Assembly: GCF_035582795.1 (NCBI RefSeq)
Contig: NC_134383.1
Location: 1,557,501-1,621,500 of the forward strand
Direction of reading: 5' to 3'
Length of the DNA: 64,000 nt
From: Mycteria americana
Taxonomy: Eukaryota > Chordata > Aves > Ciconiiformes > Ciconiidae
The position numbers and the translations under genes were made by a program. The notes beneath the pieces were generated by a model. It was not told the DNA's origin, did no database searches, and saw only the letters and a list, made by a program, of their open reading frames with translations. Numbering within the stretch: position 1 is the first letter of the stretch; each line of letters opens with the position of its first letter. Shown piece by piece: positions 1 through 11,703 of this stretch.

Positions 1-602
1 AACACACGAATACAGGTCACTCCTTTATTTACTTACATTACTTTCTATCGACAAATGTCTTCTTTAAAGCAAATGACAGGTCTGATTCAGACCTCCTAAA
101 AACTGTTTTGAAAATACTCCAGCTCCAGCGACTTCAATGGAGCTACTTGTTTCCTACCAAGAGAGAAAAATCATATAGATAAACTGCTTTACAGCATTAC
201 ATCAAGTGTCAGGGTCCAATCCTCCAGTGAGTGCACTCTTGCAGAGGACAGTGGTTCTTACTGCAGAAACCAGGCATGATTTTCCAGCAGTCTTTGGTCC
301 ATGATAATAAAGCAAAATTGTTGGGTGACAGCTTGCAATAACCCTTTTTCTAAACTGGGTCAGAAAATCATTCAAATTTCCATTCTGCGTTAGTCCGTGT
401 TAAAAATGGCTTCCGAAGGAAAAGACTTCATTTCAAAACAACATCCTGTCTCAGCTAACAGAATGCTTCTAATGCCTTTAGCGCAAATACAGGAGTATAA
501 ACATCTCTTCCAAGCAGCTGGGTTCAGAAAGGTTTCCTTGAAGTAGGAAAGGTGTACGATATCAATAGCTAAATTACTTAACATTTATTCTTTCTTTTGT
601 AG
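1..602. other. CD3E intron or 5' flank, no exon recognised
   Basis: This stretch lies upstream of the first recognisable CD3E microexon. I looked for a signal-peptide exon (a Met followed by a hydrophobic run and a phase-1 donor) on the + strand and found none, so it is probably intronic. The last ~40 bases before 603 resemble the sequence before the second microexon and mark the left edge of the local duplication. Confidence 0.6.
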
Positions 603-1195
603 TTGGCACCGCAGCTCAGCAGGGTAAGTGTATTTTACCAGCATTCTTAACTATTTAGTATGATAAAAAGACCAACTATGCCTCACACGTGAGGACTAAA
701 AATCAAATAGAAATATTTGAATTTTACAAATATTGTGGGATAGGAAAAGTTCCCTATTCATTAATTATTACTGATCTCACTGATTTGAAAAATTGGCTGT
801 CATGAATTGTCCCTAATTATTGCTAGTGATCCCCAGGCAGGGTTGGGCATTTTCCAACAGCAACAAGCAGTAAGGTAATAGCGGGCTGATTTGTTAACAC
901 CTATTATTCTCTCCTTTGCAGATGAAACTGAAGCACAGGAGGGTAAGTGTATTTTACCAGCATTCTTAACTATTTAGCATGACATAAAGACTGCAGATGC
1001 CTCACAGGTGAGGACTAAAAGGCAGATAGAAATATTTGAGTTCAAGCAGTATTTTAGGAGGAAAAAAAGTCCTGTTCGTTAGTTGCTACTGTCATCACCG
1101 ATCAAAAAAATCAGCTATAACGAGTTTCCCCTAATTATTGTTAGTGGTCTCCAAGCAGGGTTGGCCATTTGCAGAGACCAGCAAGTATATGGATA
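565..1195 (+). repeat. Tandem duplication carrying the two CD3E microexons
   Basis: Two adjacent copies of about 319 bp: roughly 565-883 and 884-1195. Each contains a polypyrimidine acceptor, a 21-nt exon (603-623 and 922-942) and an identical donor and intron start (GGGTAAGTGTATTTTACCAG at 622 and 941). The downstream introns align over about 270 bp at roughly four bases in five; shared landmarks include GCCTCACA, AGAAATATTTGA and CCCTAATTATTG. The two exons share 14 of 21 bases, less than the introns do. Both exons are phase 1-1, so the duplication added seven codons without shifting the frame. Confidence 0.9.
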
Positions 1196-4174
1196 AACAG
1201 AACGATGAATGGCAGGTGGCCCGGCTCTCTGACATGAAGTTGAACACTCTGTGATGGTATTTTGATACTATTTAGTGTCGCAAAGAATCAGTGTAAAAGG
1301 CTAAAGGAAAACATGCATGCAGAAGACACGTACACAGGGAATTTACATTACGCCATGAAAGCAAAGATTCTGCAGAGCAAACTGTCGTGGGGATCAAGGG
1401 TGGGCAGGGAAGCCTGCTCAGAAGCTGTTCATAACACTGGTTTCCCTTCTCGTTGGCCCACCTGCCAATAAAGAATTCCTGGTGGAGATTTCTGGAACCA
1501 CGGTGACAATCACATGTCCCTTGACTGAAAGCAACATAGTCTGGGAGTTAACTGGGACAAAACCAGACAGCAGTGAGAGGAAGTACGTTATAGAGAATCA
1601 CGACAGCTCTCCTGTCAACGTGAGTTGTTCGTCAGGTGGTAAGAAGCGTGAAATGTACCTGAATGCCAGAGGTGAGTGAAAAAGCACTCCGTCTACAGGC
1701 TAAAGATAAAGTCTACATTTCAGTGACAGATACTAGGAGCTGAGACCTGATTCTTAGTGCTGCTGGGCTGGGTGAATGCGATTCTGCCAAGGCCCTTCCT
1801 GCTCTGTGTGGGCAGTAGAAGAGTCCAAGAGCACATTTTTGGCAAAAGGAATCTCCCTGCTCTCTACGCCCTTCCCTTCCGCTGCCCTCAAGCTGGTTGC
1901 ATGTCAATGGTTCCCACATATACAGCGCAGGATCTTTGTTTCTACAGTTTCTGCCATGCTACAAGGCAAGAGTAAAGTCTGTCAGAAAGGCCAGAGGCAT
2001 TTCTTATCTTGCAGAGTGAAAACCTCCCACCTGGAGCACACAGCCCGGTTTCTGTGACCCATCAGCCAGGGCGAGTTTACCTCCACCCGGACAGAGTGAT
2101 TTAAGCCTCTGAGCCATTTGAAATTTGGGCAGCTGCTCTGCATTCAGGACTTAGAGTCCAGCATAGGCAGAGGGGGGCAATGGTCTAGGAGATGTTTTGC
2201 CTCCTCCGGTCAGGCCACATGCAAACGGCAGAGGGTAGCGAAGGAGGCCGCACACACCAGCCCCCGGTCCGTGTCTGTTTGCAGGCCGAACTGGCAGGGC
2301 GGACAGAATGGCCTGTGCTGTCCCCCGTCCCTTCTGTTTGCTCTTTTCTCCTTCCCACCCAGAGCTGTATCTTTTCTGCTAGCGCTAAGCAGATGAGTGA
2401 GGCCTGGACTTTCCTTGCTGGAAAGGAAGGGTGCCCGTCTCTGAGCTCCTTCGTCTCTCCTGGCAGTGTGCGCAAACTGTGAGGAGCTGGATGCCTTGGC
2501 AGTGACAGGGATCATCACTGCGGATCTTCTGATCACCTTCGGGGTGCTGATTCTGGTCTATTACTTCAGCAAAGACAGGAAGGGGAAAGCGAGCGCTAGT
2601 GCTGGCAGTCGGCCACGAGGTAAGAGCCATTTCAGTTGTCTCCGCTCTCCATGATGTGCGCTAAGCACTAAATTAAGCGCTTGCCCCTGCCGCGTGAACG
2701 GAGCCTCCTCTGTTCCCCCAAGCCTCCAAGACCTTACCAAACGCCACTCCTGCTTGCCACATCTGTTGCTCCGGGCTGCCTTCTTGTATGGGATGGGTGC
2801 GGCTGCCGTGTTGTCTCAAAGGCTTCCTGCCCATAGGAGACCATTTCACAGGCTGCTGTGCAGCAGCGTTGAGTCTGTGCTGAAACAAACACTGTACGGC
2901 GGACGGTCAGCTTGCAAGTGTAGTCGCAGCCCCAGCCTGGCCCTGGCCTACTCAGCTGCTGTCTCAGGCAATCAAAGACCAAGAATCAGGCCTGCACACA
3001 GAACATGTGATTAGAAATCGTGGTGTTATTAAAACTACAAATTTGAATTCCTGGCTTCTGAGGCCATGGTTTGGAGACCCACTGGGTCCAGCAGTGGGGC
3101 TCATGGGTTATAAATGCCAGGGTAAAGTGATGCAGGGTGGTGACCTCACGATGCTGGTTGAGATTTGTTCAAGAAGTGTTGATGGTGACGTTGGTACCGG
3201 GAGACTGCCTGGCAGACAAGTGCCATGGGTGCTCGCCAGCCAGGCTTTGTGCAGATTAGGCATTGCCACTTTTCCCCTAGCCTCCACAAAGCTGATATAA
3301 ATCTTTCAGCAGGTCTGAATTCCCTGTTGTGTGCTTACTGTGCATGTTGTGTGCTGGGTTCAACAGAAATGCGATGATGTGCTCATGCCTGCGCAGCCTG
3401 CTGAGGCAGAGGAGTATAGATCTGGTATGCATATTGTGGAGCTGTAGCCTGGGCCTGTGCTTACGGGGCCTTCTTGTTTTCAAGTATTTCTTCACAGCCA
3501 GGAAAGCTAGAAATCTACCCTCTCTAAAAGAAAGCTAGTTTCTTCCAAAATGATCATAAAGCCTCCTGCCTGCAGCAGTTGGGTCTTTAAAAGCTCTAAG
3601 CTCATAATAAAGCCATGCAAGTTGACCCATGGTATGCATGACCCTGGGCTCATCTCCGTGAAAGTCCCTCGTGCTGTTATATGAATCATCACCAACGATG
3701 ACCTCTCTTTGCCTCCGTTGCAGGTCAGAAGATGCAGCGTCCTCCCCCTGTTCCAAACCCAGACTATGAGGTATGGAGAACCTGCATTTTTTCCATCTCT
3801 CTGCTGGTTGGGGAGGGATAGCCAGAGCTGGGAATCTGTAGCAGTATCCTTTTTCCTCCTTTGAAGAAGCATCCAGTCAACCTCCAAGCGTTCCTGGGAG
3901 CAGAGGAAAAAGGTGGTGAGGGGGGAGCCCCGTCTCATGGGGCTGACACAGGGGGTCGGGAGCAGAACTGCAGCTTCTCGTGCACGCTACCAGAGCAGCA
4001 CTACACCTGCTCTCTCTGTTGTAGTTTTCTCCACGTATTGTGTGGACCAAGACCCTGGCGTTGTTTGAGGGTGTGTTAATAAGGATTCCCAAATTAACAT
4101 CTCTCCTGTTCCCACAGCCCATCCGGAAAGGCCAGCGAGAAGTGTACGCAGGCCTGGAATCCAGGGGCTTCTGA
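603..4174 (+). CDS. CD3E: CD3 epsilon chain of the T-cell receptor complex (5' end outside window)
   Basis: Signalling chain of the TCR-CD3 complex at the T-cell surface. Coding exons seen: 603-623, 922-942, 1474-1671, 2467-2619, 3724-3770 and 4118-4174 (stop 4172-4174). All have GT-AG junctions and agreeing phases, giving 164 residues after the missing signal-peptide exon. Order: two 7-residue microexons, an Ig domain (ITCPL ... NVSC), the CxxC stalk (VCANC), and a membrane segment with an acidic Asp (IITADLLI). A basic juxtamembrane stretch, the proline-rich RPPPVPNPDY motif and an ITAM (DYEPI, seven residues, then YAGL) follow. The PxxDY motif overlapping the first ITAM tyrosine is the Nck-binding site in mammals. 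The C-terminal part reads almost residue for residue like mammalian CD3E. The Ig part is divergent: it lacks the usual Tyr two residues before the second Cys and has an N-V-S sequon there. No signal-peptide exon is visible in 1-602. Confidence 0.95.
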
Positions 4175-4415
4175 AATTCCCATGGATGACAGGCTGGAAA
4201 ACAGCGGCAGAGGGGCTAAGCACATCTGCCCAGCTTGGTACCGGTTCTCTGCAGGCCTGCTGAGGCCCAGGCGTTTTGGGGTAAGCCAGGCGGCTGCACA
4301 GGACAGGCACCCTGCCGCCATCCGCTGTCCCACCCTGATGTGTTCCTTCAGCCTTCGGTTTGACGTTAGGGAAAAGAATCAAACGAGCACATTGGCAAGA
4401 GACGTTTTCCTTCTC

Positions 4416-4421
4416 ATTAAA
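4416..4421 (+). terminator. Candidate proximal CD3E poly(A) signal (ATTAAA)
   Basis: ATTAAA about 240 nt after the CD3E stop, the first hexamer of this class downstream. It would give a short 3' UTR. A more distal canonical signal lies at 5586. Confidence 0.4.
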
Positions 4422-5585
4422 GGACTGCAGCCTCACTTGTGGTTCCTGGCCTCCTTTTCCCTCACACTTCTCTCTCTCTCTGCTCCAGTTGCATGCTCTG
4501 GTTTTCCCTCCCATTTAATTTCCACCCTGAGTGCCTCCACTTGCTCCCCATGCCTCCCTGGGTAGCTAGTGGGCAAAGAGTGGGTCCTTCTCAGAGTGCC
4601 TGGCTTCTGACCTTGTCCTGCTCTCATGCTCATAGCTTATCTTAGTTTTGCTGCCCAGGACTGTAACAAAAGGAACAGAGGCAGTCCGTATATTAAAAAC
4701 AAAATGGTACATTTTCATAGAAAAGCCAGTGCTTTGAATGAAACTATTTCAGTCAAAAAGAACAGTTTTCCTTTAAAAAAATGAGAAGCACTTCTACCAG
4801 TACATGCAGACCGACCTGTCCATCCCCCAGCCCTTCTTCTGTAGGAAATGAGGGGGGCTGAGTACCACTTTGCATCCAGTGACCTTTATGTTTCAGACCT
4901 TCAACAGAACATCCTCATAGGGTCACATGGGGATTTGGTGCCTTCCCAAGCCATCTGAAAGCCTCCTATTGGGAAATTTAAGTGCTTGGCTGAGTGTTAG
5001 AGCTTTGTTACTATTAAATAGTGGGGCTCTTCGATATTTCAGCTAAGATTTGAACCCCCACTTAGCAATGAGTATCAGCTTTGCAGCCTGACTGAGACAG
5101 CACAAATTTTCATGTTTCCCAGATTGGAACTGAGACCCTTTGGCTCAGCCCCAGGACTAGCACTCTGCTCTGAAACAGCTTGTTCACTGGAATTGAAATG
5201 CATGCATTGGGGCCACAGAGATAAAGCCCAGGGCCTACAAAATCCAAGAGAGCATCAAACCCTTTTGCTAGGCCGTCCTCATCCCAGAGACTTCATGGAC
5301 TGCATTTGTACTGATATTCTATAGTGTAGTCTAGGATAAACACATTTCGTCGAGTATGTTGTACCCTATGGGGTGTACAAGTACATTTGCTGGCCAAGTT
5401 TAATTTTCCAGAACTATTGCTCTTTGAGATTCTTGTGATGTCCTTTGTTGCTGCCCTTTCTCTCCCCATTTCAGCTCTGTAACTTGAGTTCTGCCCGGGT
5501 TCTGTTAGAAAGATGGTGGGCTTCTTTGCCGTTGGTAAAGATCCGTTTTAACTTTTTTATATACATTTAAAAATTGTAATATGTT

Positions 5586-5591
5586 AATAAA
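5586..5591 (+). terminator. Candidate distal CD3E poly(A) signal (AATAAA)
   Basis: Canonical AATAAA about 1.4 kb after the CD3E stop codon, set in a T/A-rich stretch (5545-5591). It is the strongest hexamer before the sequence turns GC-rich. Confidence 0.45.
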
Positions 5592-8435
5592 ATGGGAGAC
5601 AGCACCCCCAGGGTATGCACTGGAAAAGATTTCCCCTGTGTTTTTGTCTCTGTTAAAGAAAAACAGTTTTTGTTAAGGGGAGTTCCCAGGTCAGGAGTAG
5701 TCCAAGACAGTGAGAGCTTCTGTGGGTCTGTGTTGACTCACCTCGCAGCAGCCTACGAGGGGTTTGGGAGCAGACTGTGCCAGGATGGGGGGGACACCTA
5801 CACGTACAAAAATGCACTGCCGTGCCTAGGAGAGCGGGGCCTGAGAGCAGGGCAGGGGCCAACAGGAGCTGGGGAGTGGGTCTGGGGCTGCTGTCTGGGG
5901 ACAAGTGACATAGCTGAGGTCCCACGCGCTCAACATACAGATTTTAAGTCTGCCTGATTTTAAAAGCTGTGGTTTCCAAAGCAGCAGCAATGGGGCAGGT
6001 AGTAAGGTAAGGAGAAGGGCCCAAGAGATGCTGTGATGCCTGGGAATGTTTCTGGTCTAACACTGGCTGAGCGAGCCACATTTCTGTTGCTCTGCAGAGC
6101 AACAGCTCCGAAGAAAGGAAACAGCAGCAGTGATGGGGGCTGCGGGTGGTTTAACCCTTCAGTTTCAGCATGGGGAGATGAACACCCAGCAAGTTTCATG
6201 CTTCGGATTGCTGTGCTTACCCTGCAGGATGTGGTTTTAAAGGCAGCACAGCTGGGTTTACCATACAAGGCGCTGAACATCTAGGAGGGAGATTGCAAGA
6301 TACAGAGAGCACTCACTCCCGGCAGCTCTAAAACCACTCTGGGCCACGTTCTCAGCTTCTGCAAAACATCACTGCTCCAGGGACGCTTGCTCGGCCCAGC
6401 CATACAGCCTATTGCCACGAATGGCATGTGAGAAGCTCCGACCACTCTGGGTGTACAAGGTTTAAACTTTGCTTCAAGCTACACCCCGGTGCTTCTGCCA
6501 CCATTTCTAGGGCTGCATGTTTGCCTCGCGTTTGCCCCAACCGGTGCCATCCCACGCTCTCCTTATCTCAGGGGGATCGGCGCCCATCCACTGACAACAT
6601 CTCTCTGCCTCTGTGCTTAGCTGCACTACAGAAATATTTCTTTGTCCTACCAAGCGTGAGGTGCTGAGGAGCCTCTCACAAATAGACGAGTTGTAAATGT
6701 TGCCCCTGCCGTGTCTTTGATTTGTGCGGAGCATACCCACCCACTCTGCTCCGGGTTTCTCCTGCTCTTTGGGTGCGGTTAGCCACCTTTGCTCGTTGCT
6801 TTGAGATCTGGTGGTGATGCAAGTGCTATGAACTAGGCGGTCTGCTGGTCACTTTTTTTATAAGGTCCTACCCAGATGGCTTTGCAGACCAAAGGCGGGT
6901 ATTGGCATATTCTACCTGCAATGGCCATATCAGACTCACCCTTCACTGGAGCAGGTTAGAGCGGAAAAACCACTGAGACATTATTCTGCTCCCGTGAAGA
7001 GCAAAATGTTGTTGCATAAAGAGCCAACACCATAGGAAAACAGGTCCTTTTCTTGTTCACTGTCCACAAGGCTGAACACACACCGATTCCTGTAAGGGCA
7101 TGTGGGGTGCACCCACAGCTTTGCACAGTCTGTGTGTTGTTTGCTGTGTTAGGCGTGTCACAGACTTGTGGCCAGTTTTTATTGAGTGTTAACTCTTTCG
7201 GTGCTTACTTCATACCACTGAGTCACAAGGCAATCCACAGCCTGGTGCTCTCTAAAGCCTGTCACCCGGATTCTTAGAAAAGCAGGAAAACACAACCTAC
7301 AGGTGTGTGCAACTGGCACACAGAGGGTGACCTGGTTTCTGAGGTTTCTAACTGCTAGGTGATCCTGTCTGTTATCTGCCTCCCGTTTTGGCCATAGTCA
7401 GACCACATTAGCTGTTTCTGCTCAGAGCTGGGGAACGAGGACCTTGCCAGGAGGAGCTGGGCTGGTGTGGGGAGACCCAGTGCTGCTCAGTGTCTGGAAA
7501 GGTGGTTGTGCTGGGAAAGGCTCTGAAAGTTTGCTTGTCTGCATCCTGTACTCAGCACGCTGGGATGGCTAGCGAGCCTGAAAGCGGGGTTGCCGAACGC
7601 CCCACAAAAGATCCCTGGCCTGGCCACAAAGGTGAGTCACTCTCCGGTGGGCTGCAGAGGCAGAGGAGGGTGGGAGAACCTCCCGAGAACATCAGAGGTG
7701 CGGGGAGGGAGGACCACCTCTGGCCTGCGCTGCCTGGCCAACTCTGCCACCACCTGTTTTGCACAGTCTCTGCTGCAGTTTTCGTCCCCTCTGCTGTTTC
7801 CATTTCCTCTTTGGGCCCAGCCCCCATGAGCTCTTCTGGGGAGCCAGCACAGCTTCCTTGCGTGCTCACCCTTCTCTCCCCTGAGCACTGAGGCAACTTG
7901 CAGGCTGGCTGGGTGCCAGGGACCTGGCAAGCCCCTGCGGTTTGGAGACTGCAATTAGATGCCAAGCCCTGCATGTGCAGAGGAAACGTCCTCCTGTCCT
8001 CCCTCCTGCCAGCCCCCCAGCTCTGTCCAGGGGACTGAGGCACGCAGGCACTTTGCAGGGGTGACACAGACCCTGCTGAGTGTCACTGTGCTCCTGGCGT
8101 CCCCGCTCCGCTCCCCATTCTGGAAGGGGAGTTAAATGAGACAAAGCCAGCCCCTGCTACTCTCAGGGGCAGCAACCCTCTCCGTTCACAAGGGCCCCCA
8201 TCCTCAGCTTCAGCAATGGACCCAGATGTCATTTAGATCCTGGCACGGAGAGGTGGCACAGCATGGGCACCTGCCTGCGCTGGCAGAGCAGTGTCCGACT
8301 GGGACAGGCAGGAGCCTTACAGATCTGCGGGGATCCAGGCAGATCGCATCCAGTGCTCACCTTCCCCAGCGACTGCACGGCTCCCCAGGCCTCAACACAA
8401 CCGATGGAGCAGGGAGGCTATGGGATAGGCTCATC
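5592..8435. other. Spacer between the convergent CD3E and CD3D 3' ends
   Basis: No convincing exon on either strand. Several open frames of 60-170 codons at 7.5-8.5 kb lie in GC-rich sequence, overlap one another on both strands and show no recognisable domain. I read them as chance frames. No tandem repeat or mobile element recognised. Confidence 0.6.
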
Positions 8436-8441
8436 TTTAAT
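8436..8441 (-). terminator. Candidate CD3D poly(A) signal (ATTAAA on the minus strand)
   Basis: TTTAAT on the + strand reads ATTAAA on the minus strand, about 235 nt past the CD3D stop at 8675-8677. It is the first hexamer of this class downstream of the gene. Confidence 0.5.
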
Positions 8442-8674
8442 GAGAGGAATACAGAAGTGCAAGAGGTCATGGAAAGAGCAGCGTGCTACAAGCAGCCCAT
8501 CCTGGCAAGGAGCTGGAGGGCTCTCTAGGCAAAAACCTGCACTGTCTTCTGCCAGTAGTGAGCTTATGAAGGCAGTGCCAGGGCAGGGAACTGGTGCTCT
8601 TGGGCACTGGCGGTGGCTTTGCTGTGGTATCACTCCGGGTGTGAAGGAGTCACAGGCCCCAGCGTCCTCCCACT

Positions 8675-11600
8675 TCACTTGCGGGCCTTGGTAGGTGCCA
8701 GCCGGCTGTACTGTCCCTCGTCCCGCTCGCCAAGGGGCTAGGAGGAAAAAAAGGCAAGACAAGCTACAGCTGTGTCTGTCCAGCCCTGGGAGGGAGGGTA
8801 CAGGGGAAGCTGGCCCAGCCCTCCCTTTGTCAAGCTTTTGGCAAGCTTTCCCTCCCCGCACACAGACCGTAACAACCCCAGAGAGTAAGAGGCAGGGGGT
8901 AGCTGAGCTTGCCCCATCCTCTGGGTCACTCAGGGGGAGGCGGCTGCGAACGCCCCGGCAGAGAGCAATCTCCAATGCAGCTCAGTGCCTCGTGGCGTCG
9001 AGTATCCCCCAGCAGCTGTGCTGTCATGGCCGTGCCGGTCCCGTCACGCAGCCCCACGCCACGCAGAGGTGCTGAAGCCCACGCGCACACACACATATGC
9101 GCCCACGCTCACCTGGTAGAGCTGCTCGTTGGCAATCAGGTTCTGCCTGTCAGAAGCTAAATGAAGAAAGAAGGTGGTCAAGGATCAGGGGAGTCATGGG
9201 CAGTGTGGTGAACATCTGCAAACAAACCCAAGCGGCCATCTGCTTTCAGCCCTGTGCTTTTACTTCCTCTGGGAGGCTTGGTGGAAAGCCCCTGCAAGGC
9301 CTCAGATGTTCCTGTGCCACCAGCTGCTGTCCCTGGGATGATGTTTTGGTGAACCTTGTGCATTTGATGGCTTCTCCTGGCAAGCTGAGCTAGGGGCAGG
9401 AAGGGGACACGGAGTGCTCACATGGATCCCTACCCTAGACAGGCTGTGTGCTGGCTGCTGCCTACAGCTTGCAGTGACTGGGCTCTGTGAGCAGTGATGG
9501 AAAGTCCCGAGGTACCACGCAGCTCCTAAAGATGCCCAGGCACTTCCCGTCCCCACCCACGGGCAGCCATCGGGGTTCTCCCCTCACCTCGTGACATGCG
9601 TCCCTTGTCCTGGCCAGTGATGCAATACACAGCAACTGCCAGGAAGATGGTGGCGACAACATCCGCGACCACGATCCCCGAGATGGTGGGAGCATCCACT
9701 TCGATGCAGTTCTGGCACACTGGAAGCCCAAAAGGACACAAACGCTGAACGCAGAGCCATGACCAGGACCCTGCCCCTTGGCCGCCTTCGCCGTGCCACC
9801 AGGATGAGTCTGAGCCCAAAGCGCTCAGCCAGCTCTGCCAGTCCAGGCAGGCTCCGGTCCCAGGGCGAGAGACCAGGGATTAAGTTTGGCTTGCTGCGTG
9901 ACTCAAGGCAGTGGCAGAAGCTGCCGCGTGTCCCCAGCACTCAGGGCAGGCCACAGCAGGGCCAGCGAGCGGCTAGCAATGAGGCAGTATGAGTGCCAGG
10001 TTATGCACTAAATGAGGCTGTAGAGCTCTCACGGGGACACCATATACAGGGGAACGTGCAGCTTGGCTGTTCCCAAGGGTAACCTAGCACAGGAGCTGCC
10101 AGGACTTCTGCACGCTGGCGGGACCACCCTCAAACTCTGGGAAATCAGTAGCTCCCTCAGAAATTTGCTTGGGTGAACACTCCGAGCAGTTCTGGCTCTA
10201 GAAACCAGGTTTGCAACACTTACTTCGATAGTGCACCTGGAGGGGGGGGCTTTGCCTTCCGTTTTCTGTTTCACATGTATAGATGCCTCTGGGATCATTG
10301 TAAACTGCACCCAAGTCCAGCTGTGTTATGTTTCCTATCCAATTCCCATCTTTCCGCCATATGACTTGACTTTGGCGCTCTACCGCACATTGCAAGAACA
10401 CCTTCCCACTGGCTTCTTTCACGATTACTTTCTGTCCTGTAAAAAAAAGGAGAGCAGAGAGCTTCACAGCTGAGTTCTCAACACTCACAGTGGTGCAGAG
10501 CTCAGAGATCTCCTTCATGGAGATGGCTAGTGTAGAGAACATCACATCAGGCTGTCCCCTGAGCAGCGGAAAGGACACTGCAAACAAAAAACTCTGGAAA
10601 AAGCAGACTACCCAGCAGAAAAGTAGTCCAGTGTTCAACTGGTGGCTACATCAATGCAGCTCTGGGTAGTCTAGAGATCCAAATTCCCTTAGAGTGAAAA
10701 CTAACTGGAATTGGGCATCTACCTGGACTCCATTCAGACTGTGTGTGCGTGACCCTCATCCCGCACACGGATTGCATTGGTATTGAAGAGCAAATGCAGT
10801 GAGAGACATTTCCACAGAAAGTGAAATGTTTCCACCAGCAGGGACGGACAGGAGCTGAGCCCAAATGGGGAGGCAAAAACCCATTTGGGTTTTTACCCAA
10901 TAGTAAAAAACATCTTTTAGCAAAAAGCATACAAAAACCCACACAGAATTGCTTCCTTGGCCCAAAGGCATCACCTTCAGAGTCTGCAAATGGAGAGTAA
11001 ACGCCCCGTCTTATTTGCTGAGCGCTGGAGCAGAGTACAGAGTACAGCCTCTCCTGCTTGCATGTTTGTGCTGGGCACAAAGCCCATGGCTACTTTGGTC
11101 TAACACCACGGCACTGCCAAGTCCAACTTTACATGCTCTGTCATTGCAAGGTGGGTTTGAGCCATCACAGATAGCCACAGAGTAATGCACATTGCTCCAG
11201 ACCGTGACAGCAACGGTCCAGGGAGGCAGAGTCATCAGAGCCATCCTGTCCTCAGGAACGGTTGCACCGATTCGCTCCCTTTGCCCCATCGATATTTACG
11301 AACCTCACACCAAGGCGCTGCAATGGGAAAACCCAGCAAGCCGCGGGGGCCTCTTCCAGCCACCTTCCCACCACCGCAGAGACGCCGGCGGCGTAAGCAA
11401 TACGGGCGGCAGTCTCCGGGGACCACGGCGAGCGCCCAACGGGCACCGCTGCTGACCCGCTGCAGCGTGCGGGACGAGCCTCGGCCTCGCCATCTGCGCA
11501 GGGTCCCTCGGGCGCACCACGCCGGGGGTCTCCGCGTACCGCGTCGGTCTGCACGGCACCAGCCCTGCTTCAGCCGTGGGGCACAGCACCGCAGCGGCCT

Positions 11601-11703
11601 GCGGGCAGAGACTGACGCCCGTGGACTTACCTTGGACACCCCAGCTGGCCGCGGCCAGGCTGGTGAGGAGCGCCCAGGCGCCCAGGGCCCTTCCCCTCCG
11701 CAT
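8675..11703 (-). CDS. CD3D: CD3 gamma/delta chain of the T-cell receptor complex
   Basis: The single avian CD3 gamma/delta signalling chain. Minus-strand coding exons: 11703-11631, 10436-10224, 9719-9588, 9156-9113 and 8737-8675. All have GT-AG junctions and consistent phases, giving 174 aa, the expected size. Order: signal peptide (MRRGRALGAWALLTSLAAAS), one Ig domain (FLQCAV, VIWRKDG, GIYTCE, with an N-I-T sequon), CxxC stalk (MCQNC), a membrane segment with an acidic Asp (GIVVADVVATIF), and an ITAM (YQPL, seven residues, YSRL). The membrane Asp is delta-like. The cytoplasmic SDRQNLI is like the SDKQTLL di-leucine internalisation motif of mammalian CD3G. Each exon matches one domain. It is tail-to-tail with CD3E and head-to-head with ZW10. 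The start codon opens the only good signal peptide and is followed by a strong donor. Confidence 0.95.

Noticed and set aside
7490..8700. Open frames of 130-185 codons between CD3E and CD3D
   Set aside because: GC-rich sequence with overlapping frames on both strands, no domain and no linked splice sites. They include the CD3D last exon and 3' UTR in wrong frames.
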